This document shows, piece after piece, positions 11,701 through 23,353 of a stretch of DNA of 64,000 nucleotides. A program made the position numbers and the translations under genes. The DNA is from Oxyruncus cristatus (Eukaryota > Chordata > Aves > Passeriformes > Cotingidae). The notes beneath the pieces are model-generated. The model made no database searches and had not been told where the DNA came from. It saw nothing but the letters and a program-made list of their open reading frames with translations. Numbering within the stretch: the stretch's first letter is position 1; every line of letters begins with the position of its first letter. The DNA is taken from contig VXAY01002602.1 of assembly GCA_013399855.1 (NCBI GenBank), forward strand, positions 186,001 to 250,000. The letters run 5' to 3'.

Positions 11701-14488
11701 AATAAATGGATAAATAAAGGTATTTATTCACAAGAAAACACTGTGATGTTTTGCTATACATGACAGCAAAATAGAGGCATAGGTGAAGAAGTGAATGAAA
11801 TCACTGCTAATCCACTAGAGTAAGATTAAAAAGGGTTTTTTTTACCACAATTCTTGTAACAAACCATTCGTAATGTCTTTTTTTGTATGTCTTACATATC
11901 AGAGACAGCAACATTCTGAGGGACAAAGTCTCCCATTCAGAGTCCTTCCATTTGTCTGTATTTATTTAACATTTTTCTCCAAAGCAGGTTTACTTCCTAC
12001 ATTTCTCAGAAACAACCTACCCATTCTCCTTAATTGAAATACATACTGGTTCACTTTCTCACTCTCTTAGAAAGGTGAATATCTCTTTGTTATAACAAAG
12101 AAACAAATGTGTCATCTCACTATTTGACTGACCAGTTAACCTCAAGTTATAAAACTCTTCCCCTTTGTGACATGACATACTTACATGTTCAATCCTGCCT
12201 CAAAGGCTGGCTCTTATTTTTTATTCTCAAAGATGAAACCACACATTCTGTTGCTGGGCTTCATCTGACACCAAGCACAAGCATTTGTAATGACTGTACC
12301 ATTCTTCAAGCTTGCTATGACAAATTTTAAAATACATTTTGAGGGAAATTTAATACCTAGATGTACAGACTCTTTACACTTTCAGCTAAAAAAATCACAC
12401 TGAGGGACTACAAATTCTGCCACTTCCGTCAAAATTTTCCCAAGTACCATTAAAAAGGGCTTATGGTAAATGTTAAGATCATCCTATAGTGGCATGGCTA
12501 AATCTCCATCTACTGTGGAGTAACTTGGTCTTAAACTGATCTATTAATAATTCATTCACACCAATAGTGAAAACATCAATGGTTCTTTTTATATCTTGTG
12601 CATCCAAACATTAATTAATCTGAAATGTACAATAACATATTCTAGAGCATAGAAAAAACATTTCTTGATGGAGTTTACAAAAATATGCTTCTGTTATGTT
12701 GTAATTCCATTCCACAAAAAGGAACTGAATTTTGCAATTATAATTACAGGTAGTTTTTCCAAGGTTTTTTTTTTAGTCCTTTTTTTTTTTTTTTTTCCTT
12801 TTTTATATATATTTTTGTATCAGTGTCAAGCAACAGATTTTCTGGAATTCTTTCCAAATGGATCCTTTAATAGGATCCATTCTTTCCAAATCTCTCTCCA
12901 TATTTAGAATTTTCAGGATTGAATGCTATAGTCTTTTTGTGAATCAGGACCCAATTCTTTCACGAAATGTCATGCAGTCGTATTGTTGACAATGTGTTTG
13001 GAAAAAAATATCTAGCTATTGGAACATCAGAATCAGTACACTTTTGATGCTTACTTCAGGGAAAACAAATTTTTTGGACAGCAGACTTCTGAAGAAGAAA
13101 TTCTCCAGTTTCTGGGGTTCAAAAAGATTTGTGTCTCTACTTCAGAAATTTTTTGGGGGGGGGCAAAATTTGACAAAATAAGTAATTTTTTTTTTTTTTT
13201 TTCCCCATTCTCTTGCTTTCCTTCCCTTCCCTTTTCACTATTATTAACCACACTGGAAAAATGAAAGAATGTACATACGCAAAATATGAAAATAGCACAA
13301 AGGAAGGTTTTTTCAATGAGAAATATTTAAAAATCATATTATTAGAAATTAATAAAATCTAACAAAAGATTATTTAAAAAATTTAAAATCTTCCATACAG
13401 TTTTCTCAGTATTAAACAGCTCTATCAAGTGCCTTCCTAGATAGAAGTGAAACTAAGAATATAAACTGTTTGAAACAGGGTCTGAATCCACATTGAACTG
13501 TATGGTAGTATCAGAAATGTTAGAATACAGTGACACAATTTGTTTTCAGATAATGAAAGTACAGACAAATGAAGTGTGTAGCCATTGTATGCATGTAAAT
13601 TCATATGATAAAACACATCTCTTCCTCCTCCAAAGACTGATTCTGCAGAAACAGCCCACCCACAATTATTCTCATTATTTTTTTTCGTAATCATAAGATT
13701 GTGATTTTCTCTAATGCCTGATACATATCACAGAAGCCAATGATGTTTAACTAGAAAAAATGAAAATAAAATATGAATAAAAGTCTTCCAGAACAAGCAT
13801 ACTTGTTCAGAAAGTATATCACCTCATCTGTACTCATTTACAACCCAGCAAAAACTAGCAGGAGTTCAAGAAGAAGATTCCTCCCTTTAATATTAGACTT
13901 TGAACAAGTCCTTAAAAAATTTCTACTGAAATGAAATAGCACTTACATTGATAAGTTATAAAATCTGAAATAAGGATTTATCTTGAGCAGTCAAGGTCAT
14001 ATGTGATCATGAGTATATTTACAGATTTCCAGGGCATTTTAACATGATCGGTATCTGAAAATACCAAAATATTATGAAAATGGAAATCATGGTAGCTATT
14101 TCAGGTAAATAATCAGCCTTTCATTGGCCAAGGTAATTCAAACATGTGGTATAAAATATGTAAAAAACAATTGAAATTACCAGCATCTAGAGCAACCTGA
14201 TGATTTGCAAATCAAATATATAAACCAAAAAATATGAAGCATACCATTTTTAACACCATACAAATAACACTTTATTGAGATATCAAAGAAAAAGACCGGA
14301 AATTATTATATGGAAATAAGGAAGCCATTTTTGATGCAAATAACACAAGGAACTCAAGAGAGAAACTTTATTCTTTATATAGGGTCGTTGGTTTTAAAAA
14401 CTATCCCTCTGGTCTTGCTTGCCTGTTTAAAGTTCTTTTCCTAATATTTCTCAGAAGACAATGCTCACTTTCTTCAGAGTTGTGGGTA
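8773..14488. other. Mostly unique DNA, no gene seen
   Basis: This is AT-rich with homopolymer runs: T-rich 12765-12798, a nine-G run at 13155-13163 and a 17-T run at 13186-13202. A slightly GC-richer patch at about 10,900-11,560 has overlapping frames on both strands (107 codons plus, 94 codons minus) and a TATAAA at 11277-11282. It could be a decayed LTR but no family was recognised. A compact direct/inverted repeat lies at 12847-12891. Confidence 0.5.
12847..12891. repeat. 13-bp direct repeat enclosing a BamHI-type inverted repeat
   Basis: ATTCTTTCCAAAT occurs at 12847-12859 and again at 12879-12891. Overlapping them is the inverted repeat AATGGATCC (12857-12865) and GGATCCATT (12873-12881) with a 7-nt loop. 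It looks like a small local duplication or the footprint of one. No function is claimed. Confidence 0.7.
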
Positions 14489-14520
14489 ACATCCAACTCA
14501 GGATATTCTATGATTCTATT
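14489..14520 (+). mobile_element. Tiny CR1 3'-tail remnant
   Basis: The sequence ATCCAACTCAGGAT followed by ATTCTATGATTCTAT (14505-14519) matches the extreme 3' end of common avian CR1: the CCAACTCAGGAT block and two octamers. Only about 30 bp are recognisable; what lies upstream does not look like CR1. It is either an extremely short insertion or the last piece of a decayed copy. It lies about 70 bp before the large CR1 that follows. Confidence 0.6.
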
Positions 14521-14587
14521 TGTTATATAAATACATTCTATTAATATACTAGAATAGTCTTCACCCTTTACTGCAGAGGGTAGCATA

Positions 14588-15298
14588 GTGTCAACAGAAG
14601 AGGAAAAGGCCGAGATACTAATTGCTTTCTTTGCCTCAGGCTTTAATAGAAAAAAGAGTGGTCCTCAGGATACCCAGCTCCCAGAGCTAAAAGTTAGTGA
14701 TGGGGTGCCAAATGAAGCTCCCATGATCCAGGAGGAAAAGACTAGTGATCTACTATGCAAATTAGACACCCACAAAACCACTTTCAATCATCTACCAGTA
14801 GTCATGGTTAATTGGAGAAGTCCCAGTTGACTGGAAATTAACAAATGTAGCACCTGTATACAAGAAGGTTTGGAAGGGTGTTCTGGGGAACTACAGGGCT
14901 ATCAGACTGACCTCAGTGCCAAGGAAAGTCATGAAGCAGATCTTCCATGGTACATCACTTGGCACGTGCAGGACAAGAAGGGGATCAGGCCCAACCAGCA
15001 TGGGTTTAGGAAAGGTATGTCCTGCTTGACCAACCTGACAAGGTTCTTCTATGACCAGGAGATCTGCTTAGTAGATGAGGGGAAGGTTGTGCATGTTGTC
15101 TATTTTGACTTCAGTAAAGCATTTGACACCATCTCCCACAAGATTCTCCTGGAGGAACTGGCTGTTCGTGGCTTGCATAGGTACACTCTTTCCTTGGTGA
15201 AAAACCGGCTGGATGTCCAGGCCCAGAGAGTGGCAGTGAATGGAACTAAATCCAGTTGGTGGCCAGTCATTAATGCTGTCCCCAAGGCTCAACATTAG
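14588..15298 (+). pseudogene. CR1 reverse transcriptase fragment, N-terminal and core
   Basis: Two open segments in one frame (14588-14830 and 14870-15298) are separated by a stop and a short gap. The first has the pre-RT motif KAEILIAFFASGFNRK. The second has HGFRKGMSCLTNL followed by motif A, YFDFSKAFDT, at 15101-15130, with its catalytic aspartate kept at 15107-15109. The frame ends at a stop at 15296-15298. After a +1 shift the protein resumes, and the second catalytic box at 15364-15375 reads F-V-D-H instead of F-A-D-D, so the enzyme would be dead even without the shift. Confidence 0.9.
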
Positions 15299-15663
15299 GG
15301 CTGATCCTGTGTAACATCTTTATCGATTATTTGGACAAAGGGATTGAGCGCATCTTCCATCAGTTTGTAGATCACACCAACTTGGGAGAAAGTTTTGATC
15401 TGCTGGAGGGTAGGAAGGTTCTAAAGAGGGATCTGGAGAGACTGGATTGATGGGTTGAGAACAATAGCATGAAGTGCAGTAGGGCAAAAGGCCAGGTACT
15501 GCACTTTGGCCGCAACAACCCCAGCCCTACAGACAGAGTGGCTGGAAAGCTGCTCAGCAGAGAGGGACCTGGGGGTGCTGGTCAACAGGAAACTGAACAT
15601 GAGCCAGAAGTGTGACCAGATGGCCAAGAAGGCCAATGGCATCTGGCCTCCATCAAGAATTGG

Positions 15664-15855
15664 GTGATCAGCAGGACTAGGGAAATTATTGTTCCCCTGT
15701 ACTCAGCACTGGTGAGGCTACATATTGAGTACTGTGTCCAGTTCTGGGCCCCCCGTGTCAAGAAAGTCATTGAGGTGATGGAGCAGGTCCAGAGAAGGGC
15801 AACAAAGCTGGTGAAGGGTTTGGAGCACAAATCCTATGACAAGCAGCTGAGGTAG
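15664..15855 (+). pseudogene. CR1 ORF2 C-terminal fragment
   Basis: This 63-codon open stretch, in a different frame from the reverse-transcriptase core just upstream, shows the CR1 C-terminal signature [17 protein letters not shown], then [17 protein letters not shown] and [14 protein letters not shown]. It belongs to the same element; the frame change confirms accumulated indels. It ends at an in-frame stop where intact CR1 would continue to an [16 protein letters not shown] end. Confidence 0.88.
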
Positions 15856-16770
15856 CTGGAGGGGACCTCATTCCCTCTACAACTGACTGAAAGGATGGTG
15901 TAGGTCAGCCTCTTCTACCATGTCTCAAGTGAAAAGATGAGAGGAAACAACCTTAAATTGAACAGGGGAGGTTCAGGTTAAACATTAGAAAACAAATTTT
16001 CACTCAGAGAGTGGTTAGGCTTTGGAATAAGTTTCCCAGTGAGTTGGTGGAGTCTCTGGAAGATGTCTGGATGTGACATTTGGGAATATGGTGTTATGGT
16101 GGTGTTAGATTGACAGTTGGACTAGATGATCTTGAAGGTCTCTTCCAAACTTGATGATTTTGTGATTCTCTGAAAAATAAAATATGAATAAATATTTTAG
16201 ATTATGTAGCAGAATACAATCCAGGCATGCTGGAGAAGCTAAACTGTATTTTGAGTAAATGAAGTTTGCTATGAACTTCTTTGGTTTTTTTTGGTTTTTC
16301 CCAAAGGTAGTTTTACGATCCTATCTTTCTGAGATGTGAACTGGAAGGGTATCCACATTTACATATGGGTTCCTCTACCTGTGTATAACCAAGATTTTCA
16401 GCTACTAAAACCTTACAATTAATTTGTTTGGTTGTTTAGCATTTTTGGAATTCAGACCATCACTTTAAATTTATAAAAACTATTTAGGATATTAATTGCA
16501 AGCATTTATTTATGAAAGCAATCAAAATTTTCTAAAATAAGAAAGGTAGACAGTTAGGGATCACATGCACTTATATTAGATACTTTAGTCCACTGTTTAT
16601 AGAGGAAAGGCATTCCCCATTAGCTGGTCATCTCATTAGCTGAATCTCTTTCATTGAGTTTATAGGGAACAAACTGCCAATAATACACTTTCTTTATTCA
16701 GTGTGTTCAATTTCTAAGAAGAAACTGATAAGAGAGGCAAAGCATGAGAGAGGAGTGTCCAAGCATTGGC

Positions 16771-16806
16771 ACAATTTCTAGAGCATTTACAATTTCTAGA
16801 GCATTC
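16771..16806. repeat. 18-bp tandem duplication
   Basis: ACAATTTCTAGAGCATTT is followed directly by a second copy differing only in its last base. It is a recent-looking slippage or end-joining duplication. Confidence 0.85.
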
Positions 16807-17803
16807 TTCTCTGAAACAGAAATCTTACAATTTGAACTCTAAGCAGTTTGCATGTGCAAACTCAAAGAATTATATCCAAGTCTAGGCAGACTTGAAAGAA
16901 CCCCCCCACAAGCAAAAGAGTTTTTGCCTGTCATGCCATGAAATACCCCGCATAGTAACATTTTTTACCTTTCAGTTTTCAGTTGGAGCTGACTATATCA
17001 AGCAAGAAAGGAAGCTGGTCAGCCAGAGACTAAATCCATTCAGAAGGCAATCTGTGGAACTGTGAGATTGTGCTCTTTCGTCCCAGATTTCATTTAATTG
17101 CTCCTGCTTTTAAATCTAGCAATAACCAAATGCAGTTATGGCCAAAACCTAAGATCTGCTCCTTTTGCTCTTCAGGCAGATTTCCTGTTGTTGGCTCCTC
17201 ATTTTGTTCTGTAATTCCAATATATCTGGCTATATACTCTCAAGAGAAAAGTTGACATTAGTTTTGTCCAATCTTTATTTAGACATACTCTACTCAGATG
17301 TGGGTTTAACCTTTTCTGTGCCCATCTTCCAACCCCCAGAAATCAGTACTCATTATGAGAAAAGCTTATTAGTATACTTCACTTTTTGACAGACATGAGC
17401 CAGACCAAATGCAAAATGGATAAAGGCACCTCACATTTAATATTAATTTTCTTTATAGTCAATAGAAATATCCTGGGCATGATGCTTATGACATTCCAGG
17501 GATGTGCAGACGGAGTTGATCAGTCTTTCTCTTCCTGGCAAATTCAAAACTTTAAAGCAGCCTTTTTCTTCTACTGCTCATTACTCATTTCCAGAGAAGG
17601 GACACTTGATCAGCTAGTAAAATGGTTGGGGAGGATTAACGCATCAAAATTGTTCGGGGGTCAATTCAGTTGAGAAGTATTGAAGATCTCTCCATGGCTA
17701 AATATTTTTTTGTTTCATTACAACTGAAATAGTAATGCCAGAAAGAAGGGTTAGTCCGGCTAGGGTAATACAAGGACTCAAACTATCACCTAAATTAAGC
17801 AGA

Positions 17804-17841
17804 TTGTATTATTCTCTGTCAGTTCACAGAGAATAATACAA
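17804..17841. repeat. Perfect 16-bp inverted repeat with 6-nt loop
   Basis: Left arm TTGTATTATTCTCTGT (17804-17819), loop CAGTTC (17820-17825), right arm ACAGAGAATAATACAA (17826-17841). All 16 pairs match. It would form a stable hairpin or cruciform. No flanking transposon signature was seen. Confidence 0.9.
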
Positions 17842-18479
17842 AGACTTACTTCTTTGGTGATAAGGCACTTAATGTTTCGGGAAGACAGTAAAATTTCATT
17901 ACAATACTATCTTAACGGGCAGGACTGCAATACACTCTGAATTTCTGTCAAATTTGTAATTTCAATTTTGTGTGCTCAGTCCAAGAACACATAGATTTAC
18001 CTTCTTCAAGTGACTGCACATATTTTCCAGTAAATATGTGGCTATATGTCAGAAAAAGATCCAGAAAACACAAAGAAACAGGCTTGTGCGCTAAAACTGC
18101 AGACTTTTTCAAGCATGTTCATAAAGTTTCCCTTTCTATTATCTGAACTTCTTCTGTGGATTTTCAGGTAGGAAGAAGTGATCAAATCTATTGATTTCTG
18201 AGTTCATCCCACTTAAATACACTCTAAGTTCATTCTGTAAGTATACGGCAGTTTTAAGACAAGCTTACAATAGAACTTTTAAAATGTTGTTGAGCATCCA
18301 TCATTTGGTGAAAAACAATCAGAACTATTTGGTTTTTTTATCAATATGTCTTGAATCAAGTATTTTAACAAATTTTACAATACACCATGTTGTACTTATG
18401 AAAAAGAAGTCTCTTTTATTGGTAGCTGTATTTGGTGCTAGAAACTTATCTTCTAAGGAAAAAGATCTATTATGAATTC

Positions 18480-18880
18480 TTGTAGAAGTTGCCCAGATGC
18501 ACCTGTTTGGACACGACCCATTCCAACTGGCTCTAGTGGACCCACCACAGGACACAGCTGAGCTCTTCAGTCAAGATGGTGGTGCCTTGGGGAAAATATG
18601 TTTAAGAAAGGGAAAAATGCTCCATGGCAGTAAGGAGTGAGTTAAAAATGTGATAAACAGTCCTGTGAGAACAAAGGTGAGAGAAGAAAGAAGGGGAGAA
18701 GGTGATTCAAGTGCCAGAGCAGAGATTCTCCTGGAGCTTGTGGAGGACCCCATGACAAAATGTCTCTGTATTGACCCACAAGCCTTTTCATCCTCTTTCA
18801 CGCCTGAGTCCCTCTGAGAAGGAAAAGCACATGAACAGCTGGGTGGCAGTTTGGCTGTTGATGAAGACCAACCTACTACA
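18480..18880 (+). mobile_element. Partial LTR of a bird endogenous retrovirus, plus strand
   Basis: This belongs to the same LTR family as the copy at 19983-20987, which lies in the other orientation. Shared blocks, in order, are: GTAGAAGTTGCCCAGA (related to GAGAAGCTGCTGGAAG), AACTGGCTCTAGTGGACCC (related to GAGTTGGCTCCAGAACAGACCC), GGTGGTGCCT, and an ATATGTTTAAGAAAGG stretch that may be the TATA-like promoter box. It ends at 18880 with CCAACCTACTACA, matching the CAACCCACCACA terminus of the other copy. The 5' part and much of the middle, including the expected polyadenylation signal, are missing. No viral gene is attached. Confidence 0.8.
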
Positions 18881-19982
18881 GTTTTTCCTATTTACCTTTT
18901 GACACATTGATATAAAAAAAAGAATACCTTTTATCTCTTATTCTTCTTTTACACTTTATCATGTTTTAATTAATTTAGACATATTATTGTATTTTCTTTT
19001 ATACCATTTTCACTCATTTTCAAGTCATGATCCTTCCTCAAACTTAATTCTAAATAGAAAAACTTATAGTCTTAGATAAGTGTAAATTTGAAACATTTAC
19101 AGTTTTAGAACAGCTCTTGAGGAACCTGAAAACCCTTACATTTATAGGAAACTGACAACATGACACTAATTCTAAAACAAAACAGTTTTCCAATCTCTTT
19201 TTTGTACAAGTATATATAAAGATACATTCATCTGAACTTAACAGACTGGAATTACTTTATTGCTTTCAAGATAGTAATAATTGCACAAATTATCCCTGAG
19301 CTGAAAGGTGTAAACTCATTACACAAAACAAAATGATTCATACTTTGCTGAACAAGGGCCTCAAAGTGCATTTACAACATCACAGTATACCAAAAAAAAT
19401 CTATCTTATATACAATTCCTATTCTAAAACTGTAGGCAAAAAAAGTGTTTACTGGAAGGTGAAAAATAAGACTCTGCCTCCTATTCAGTTGAAGCTTGAG
19501 GAAGCATAAAGGAGTACAAGGCTGATCAGGGAGTGGACAACTTTTCTTGTAGAAATAAAAGGAAGTTGAGCAAGGTAGGTTGCAAGCTAATATGAGCCTT
19601 TACATTGTATAAACACTTCAAAGGGAGGTAACAAGTTTTTTTAATATTTTTCCTTTGGCTGCAGTAGACAGGGTCACTGTAAAATCAACCTGAGATTGCT
19701 AATCTGGAAAATCAGAGGACTCTAACCACCAGTAGGGAGGTTCTGGAGTAATTTTCCACCAAAAATTAAAAATAATATATAAAAAATAACAATTAGCATG
19801 TTATCTGAATGGTATATAAGAAGACGTGTATAAAAGGAGGTGCTTGTTAGGAGCAAAGCTTGGACTTGGTAGTTCAAAGGTTCTTTCTTTTCAACTCCTT
19901 TTGTGTTTATAATTTTTTTTTTTCTTAGATCAAGAATTCTTCATGTACACTGGCACACATTCAGACCTAAAGAATATGACAC
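18881..19982. other. Unique spacer between two inverted LTRs
   Basis: 1.1 kb of AT-rich DNA with no recognised gene or retroviral internal sequence. It separates the 3' ends of the two LTRs, so it is host DNA between two independent insertions rather than a proviral interior. Confidence 0.6.
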
Positions 19983-20987
19983 TGTGGTGGGTTGACCCTG
20001 GATGCCAAACACCTATCAAAGCCACTCTATCACTTCCTTGCTCAGCTGGACAGGGGAAAGAAAATATAAGAAAGGTTGATAAATTGAGATAAGAACAGGG
20101 AGAGATCACTCACTGAATATTGTCACAGACCAAACAGACCTAAATTGGGGAAATTAGCTGAATTTATTACTAATCAAAATCCAAGCAGGATATTGAGAAG
20201 TAAAATAAATCTTAAAAACACCTTCCGAGGATCTATCTCTTCCCCCCGCAACAGCTCAGGGAGATAAGGAATGAGAGTCACAATTGTTTCTACCACTGCT
20301 CAGGGAGAGAAGTCTTTCCCCTGATCTAGTGTGTATCCTTCTTATGTGAGACAGTCCTCCACAAATTTCAACCTGAGTCCCTCCCACAAGCATGAATGGC
20401 TCCAATGTGGTCACTTTTCCATAGGGAAACTGTCCTTCAGGCACAGGGTGCTTCAGCATGGGTCCCCCACACGTTCACAAGTTCCACCAGGAAAACCTGC
20501 TCCAGTGTGGACTCCTCTCTCCACGGGTCTACCTGTCCATACCAGAACTCTGCTTCAGCACAGGCTTCCCCACAGGTACAGCCTCCTTTGGGCATCTACC
20601 CACTCTGGTATGTGCTGCTCCACAGGCTGCAGAAGGATCTTTGCACCTCCGTTGACCTCCACAGGCTGCTCCGACTCCTGAAGCACCTCCTCCCTCTTCT
20701 TCTCCACTGACTTTGATGTCTGTAGACTTGTTCACGCACTCTCAATCTGCTCTTGTCTGGCTTCAATTATATCTGCACAAAACCTGGTTTTTCCTTCTTA
20801 AATGTGTTATCACAGAGGCGTTACTGTCATTCCTGATCAGCTTGGCTTTGGCCAATGGTGGGTCTGTTCTGGAGCCAACTCACATTGGCTCTGCCAGACA
20901 TGCGAGAAGCTTCCAGCAGCTTCTCACAGAAGACACCCTTGTAGCTTTCCCGCTACCAAAACCTGGCCACGGGTTTACAATCTGGCA
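19983..20987 (-). mobile_element. Solo LTR of a bird endogenous retrovirus, minus strand
   Basis: About 1 kb bounded by TG...CA: it begins TGTGGTGGGTTGACC on the plus strand and ends GGGTTTACAATCTGGCA. On the minus strand it carries a TATA-like ATTTAAGAAGG (plus 20797-20807) and AATAAA (complement of TTTATT at 20163-20168) before the R/U5-like end, which sets the orientation. The middle (about 20,380-20,660) is made of imperfect 35-45-bp units built on CTCCAGTGTGG, TCC.CAC and GGTGCTTCAG-like words. These produce several overlapping Pro/His/Ser-rich frames on both strands that are not genes. No second LTR or viral gene follows, so this is a solo LTR left by recombination. No clear target-site duplication was found. 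I am confident of the element type; the class (ERVL or ERVK) is not assigned. Confidence 0.87.
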
Positions 20988-22487
20988 TTAATTAATTTTT
21001 AAAATAGGTTATTTAATCCTTAAAAAAAGGATTTTCTCCATTCAATCTCAGATTAGTATGCAAATTGTATTACACTTTTCTTTCTTTTTTTTATTTAAAT
21101 CACAATGCTTTAATTTAACTGAACGTCAAGAAAATAGGTTTATTTTCCTGAAAGGAAGATAGATAATTAAATCTTCCATGAAAATGAGTAGGTCTTGTTA
21201 AAAAAACCTAGTAAGAAACATTTAATTGTAATTTACTGAAGGAGTGATGTATTAAGAGACTATAGATCAAAACATTTGAGATGCACAAACGAGATGGGCC
21301 AAACCAGAAGAAACTAGTACTTAAATAAGAGGTAGACATCCACACTTAATGTCACCTCTATTCTTTTGTGAGTCTTCAAAAGCAGGACAGTAAATATCAC
21401 TTGGAATGACACTGCCAAATCAACATGTCCCTATAATTTCAGTTTTCACATGATGTGTGGTTTCTATTACCACTTCCCTTAAAACAGGTATAAAAACAGG
21501 AATAAAAAAATTATTATTGTCATGATTTCACTTATAACTTCTATTAAAATGCCCTTCCATTTCTATGGCATAGTAAGAATATACTGATTCTGTTATGTTC
21601 CCTTTTATCCCCTTCTTTGCCTTTGCTGTTGGGCAGTGTCAAGATACTGCTGCTCTGGGAATTAGCTTAGAAAGGCTGCTTTACTGCTCATCACTGAACA
21701 CCTTCCCACAGGGACCTTTAGTGTCACCTCGGTAATACAACTAGCTGTCTCCAGTCCAGTGCTTGGAATACAACATTTATTTTTACCTTTGATTTGATCT
21801 CATATTCTCATGATGTCAGAAGGTGTTTGCAAAAGCTTGGCTTAAATTCTCACTTTTGTAATGTTGCATTATTCTGACTGGCATCATTTACAGTTTATGT
21901 GGTGGGGAAAAAGCAAAGAGACTGAGTCTCTGGAAAAAAAAATACTCTTTTGTTTAAAAAAAAAAAGTCACTGTTTATTTTTAAGTTTAACGTGTATTTT
22001 AAAGTAATAGTGTAGTGTGCAAACTGGTTCTAAACAAAGCACAAATTATAATGCCCTAGGCAAAAAGTGTATCGGTTCCCTCATTATTGTCTCTTGAGAG
22101 GAAAGGAGAACTAAGTAAGGAGAGCATAGAGGCATACTTTTCATTTAATTCTGAGTACAATCTGTATCAATTTTAAACCATTGAATTTAAACAACAGACG
22201 TGGGAACACAGCACTGTATTGAAATTGGATACTTGTTCCATAATACAGTTAGGCATGATATTCTTAGACAAGTTTTTGGATCAGTTACAATCAGTTTCTT
22301 CATCATACCAGAAGACAGATATTGGATTTATTTTTTATTTGGATACTGATATTTACACAAATCTCCATTTGAATTAAGATGAAAGAATATTTCTCTTTAT
22401 CATGCAACATATAAATTAAAGACTCACAAATGGAAGAAGCTTCACTGTACAGAGATGCTAGATCAATATTGGCAAATACTTAAAACA
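20988..22487. other. Unique DNA, no gene seen
   Basis: AT-rich, with A runs at 21937-21967. A mildly GC-richer patch at 21,600-21,770 was not recognised. Confidence 0.55.
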
Positions 22488-22605
22488 GAGAATCGCAGAA
22501 TATTCTGAGTTGGACAGGACCCACAAGGACCATCGAAGTCCAGCTCCTAGCCCTGCACAACACAGGCCCAATAATCACAACATGTGCCTGAGAATGTTGA
22601 CTGAG
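22488..22605 (-). mobile_element. Short CR1 3' end, minus strand
   Basis: The opening AATCGCAGAATATTCTGAGT is the complement of a CR1 tail. It is followed by TGGACAGGACCCACAAGGAC, the complement of the terminal 'atccttgtgggtccc' block, and by CTAGCCCTGCACAACACAGG and CACAACATGTGCCTGAGA. About 120 bp of 3' untranslated region remain. No coding part is present. Confidence 0.88.
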
Positions 22606-23337
22606 ACAAGAGAGGTAAAGGCTTTGTGACTTTACAGTGTTGTTGATTTTGAGACCCCACATCCTGCCCTTTGAGTCGTTCATTTGTCACGTTTTGATTA
22701 ATTTGATTTCACAGCACTTTCTTTAAATGGGATTACATTACATTGCACAGGATAACCAATAATACATATATTATTCACTCCCAGTGGTCCATAAAAGTCA
22801 GTGATCAAATTTACTGACCATTAAAGAAATACTTCCCTGTAACATTGGCTTCATCCTGATATTTCTGATATTTAAAATATGTGAGACAGCACTGCACTTT
22901 GAGTCTGACTAGGGATTAGATTTTTTTTCTCCCTTGCTTGGTTTGAAGGCACCTTAATTCAGCCAGAAGTTCAGTAAGACTGCAACAACTTCACAGTCAG
23001 TTTCTCTATTCCAGTGTCCTCTGTTTCAGAAAGGCAAATCAGCAAATGTTTTCATACCTTTTTCAGACCTGCCGCATTCTACACTGCATAATAAGATTTA
23101 GTTCTTTTCCTTACCTTTTCCATAACCTTCACCCACCCTGTTTCCAGGTACGTGATACAGAGAATCATGCAATGTCCTTGTTTTGTCTCCATTCACAACA
23201 GCTGAAATAAGAATTAAGGGAAATTATATTCTTTCACATGTCCAAGTCAAGGTAGAAAGAAGTTAAGCATCTCTTTATATTCAGAAGAATACTCCCAGAG
23301 TAAGCTCTTCTAGTATACCTGGTGGTAGAACTCATCT

Positions 23338-23353
23338 TGTTTAAATTTAAACA
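23338..23353. repeat. Perfect 16-bp palindrome
   Basis: TGTTTAAATTTAAACA equals its own reverse complement. In sequence this AT-rich, such palindromes arise by chance at modest frequency. Confidence 0.8.

Larger units (their letters stand above)
14588..16175 (+). mobile_element. CR1 LINE, longest copy in the window, plus strand
   Basis: About 1.6 kb of CR1 covering the linker between endonuclease and reverse transcriptase, most of the reverse transcriptase, the ORF2 C-terminus and the 3' end. The 3' end reads AGATGATCTTGAAGGTCTCTT and then GATTTTGTGATTCT, a tail variant different from the ATTCTATG octamers of its neighbours, so probably another subfamily. The 5' end is truncated at about 14.58 kb. 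The frame is broken by a stop at 14828-14830 and by a shift near 15,298. Minus-strand frames over 15,068-15,830 are shadows. Confidence 0.93.
16176..18479. other. Unique DNA, no gene seen
   Basis: No gene or repeat family was recognised. There is an 18-bp tandem duplication at 16771-16806 and a perfect 16-bp inverted repeat at 17804-17841 (both listed). A 95-codon plus-strand frame at 17386-17673 has no recognisable motif and is probably chance. Confidence 0.55.

Noticed and set aside
17386..17673. 95-codon plus-strand frame that looked exon-like
   Set aside because: No recognisable domain, no clear splice sites and a random-looking composition.
18881..19982. Proviral interior between the two LTRs
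   Set aside because: The LTRs are inverted with their 3' ends facing inward, and no retroviral coding motif was found between them.
20331..20735. Several overlapping Pro/Ser/His/Gly-rich frames
   Set aside because: They arise from imperfect internal repeats of a solo LTR and are open in several phases and both strands.
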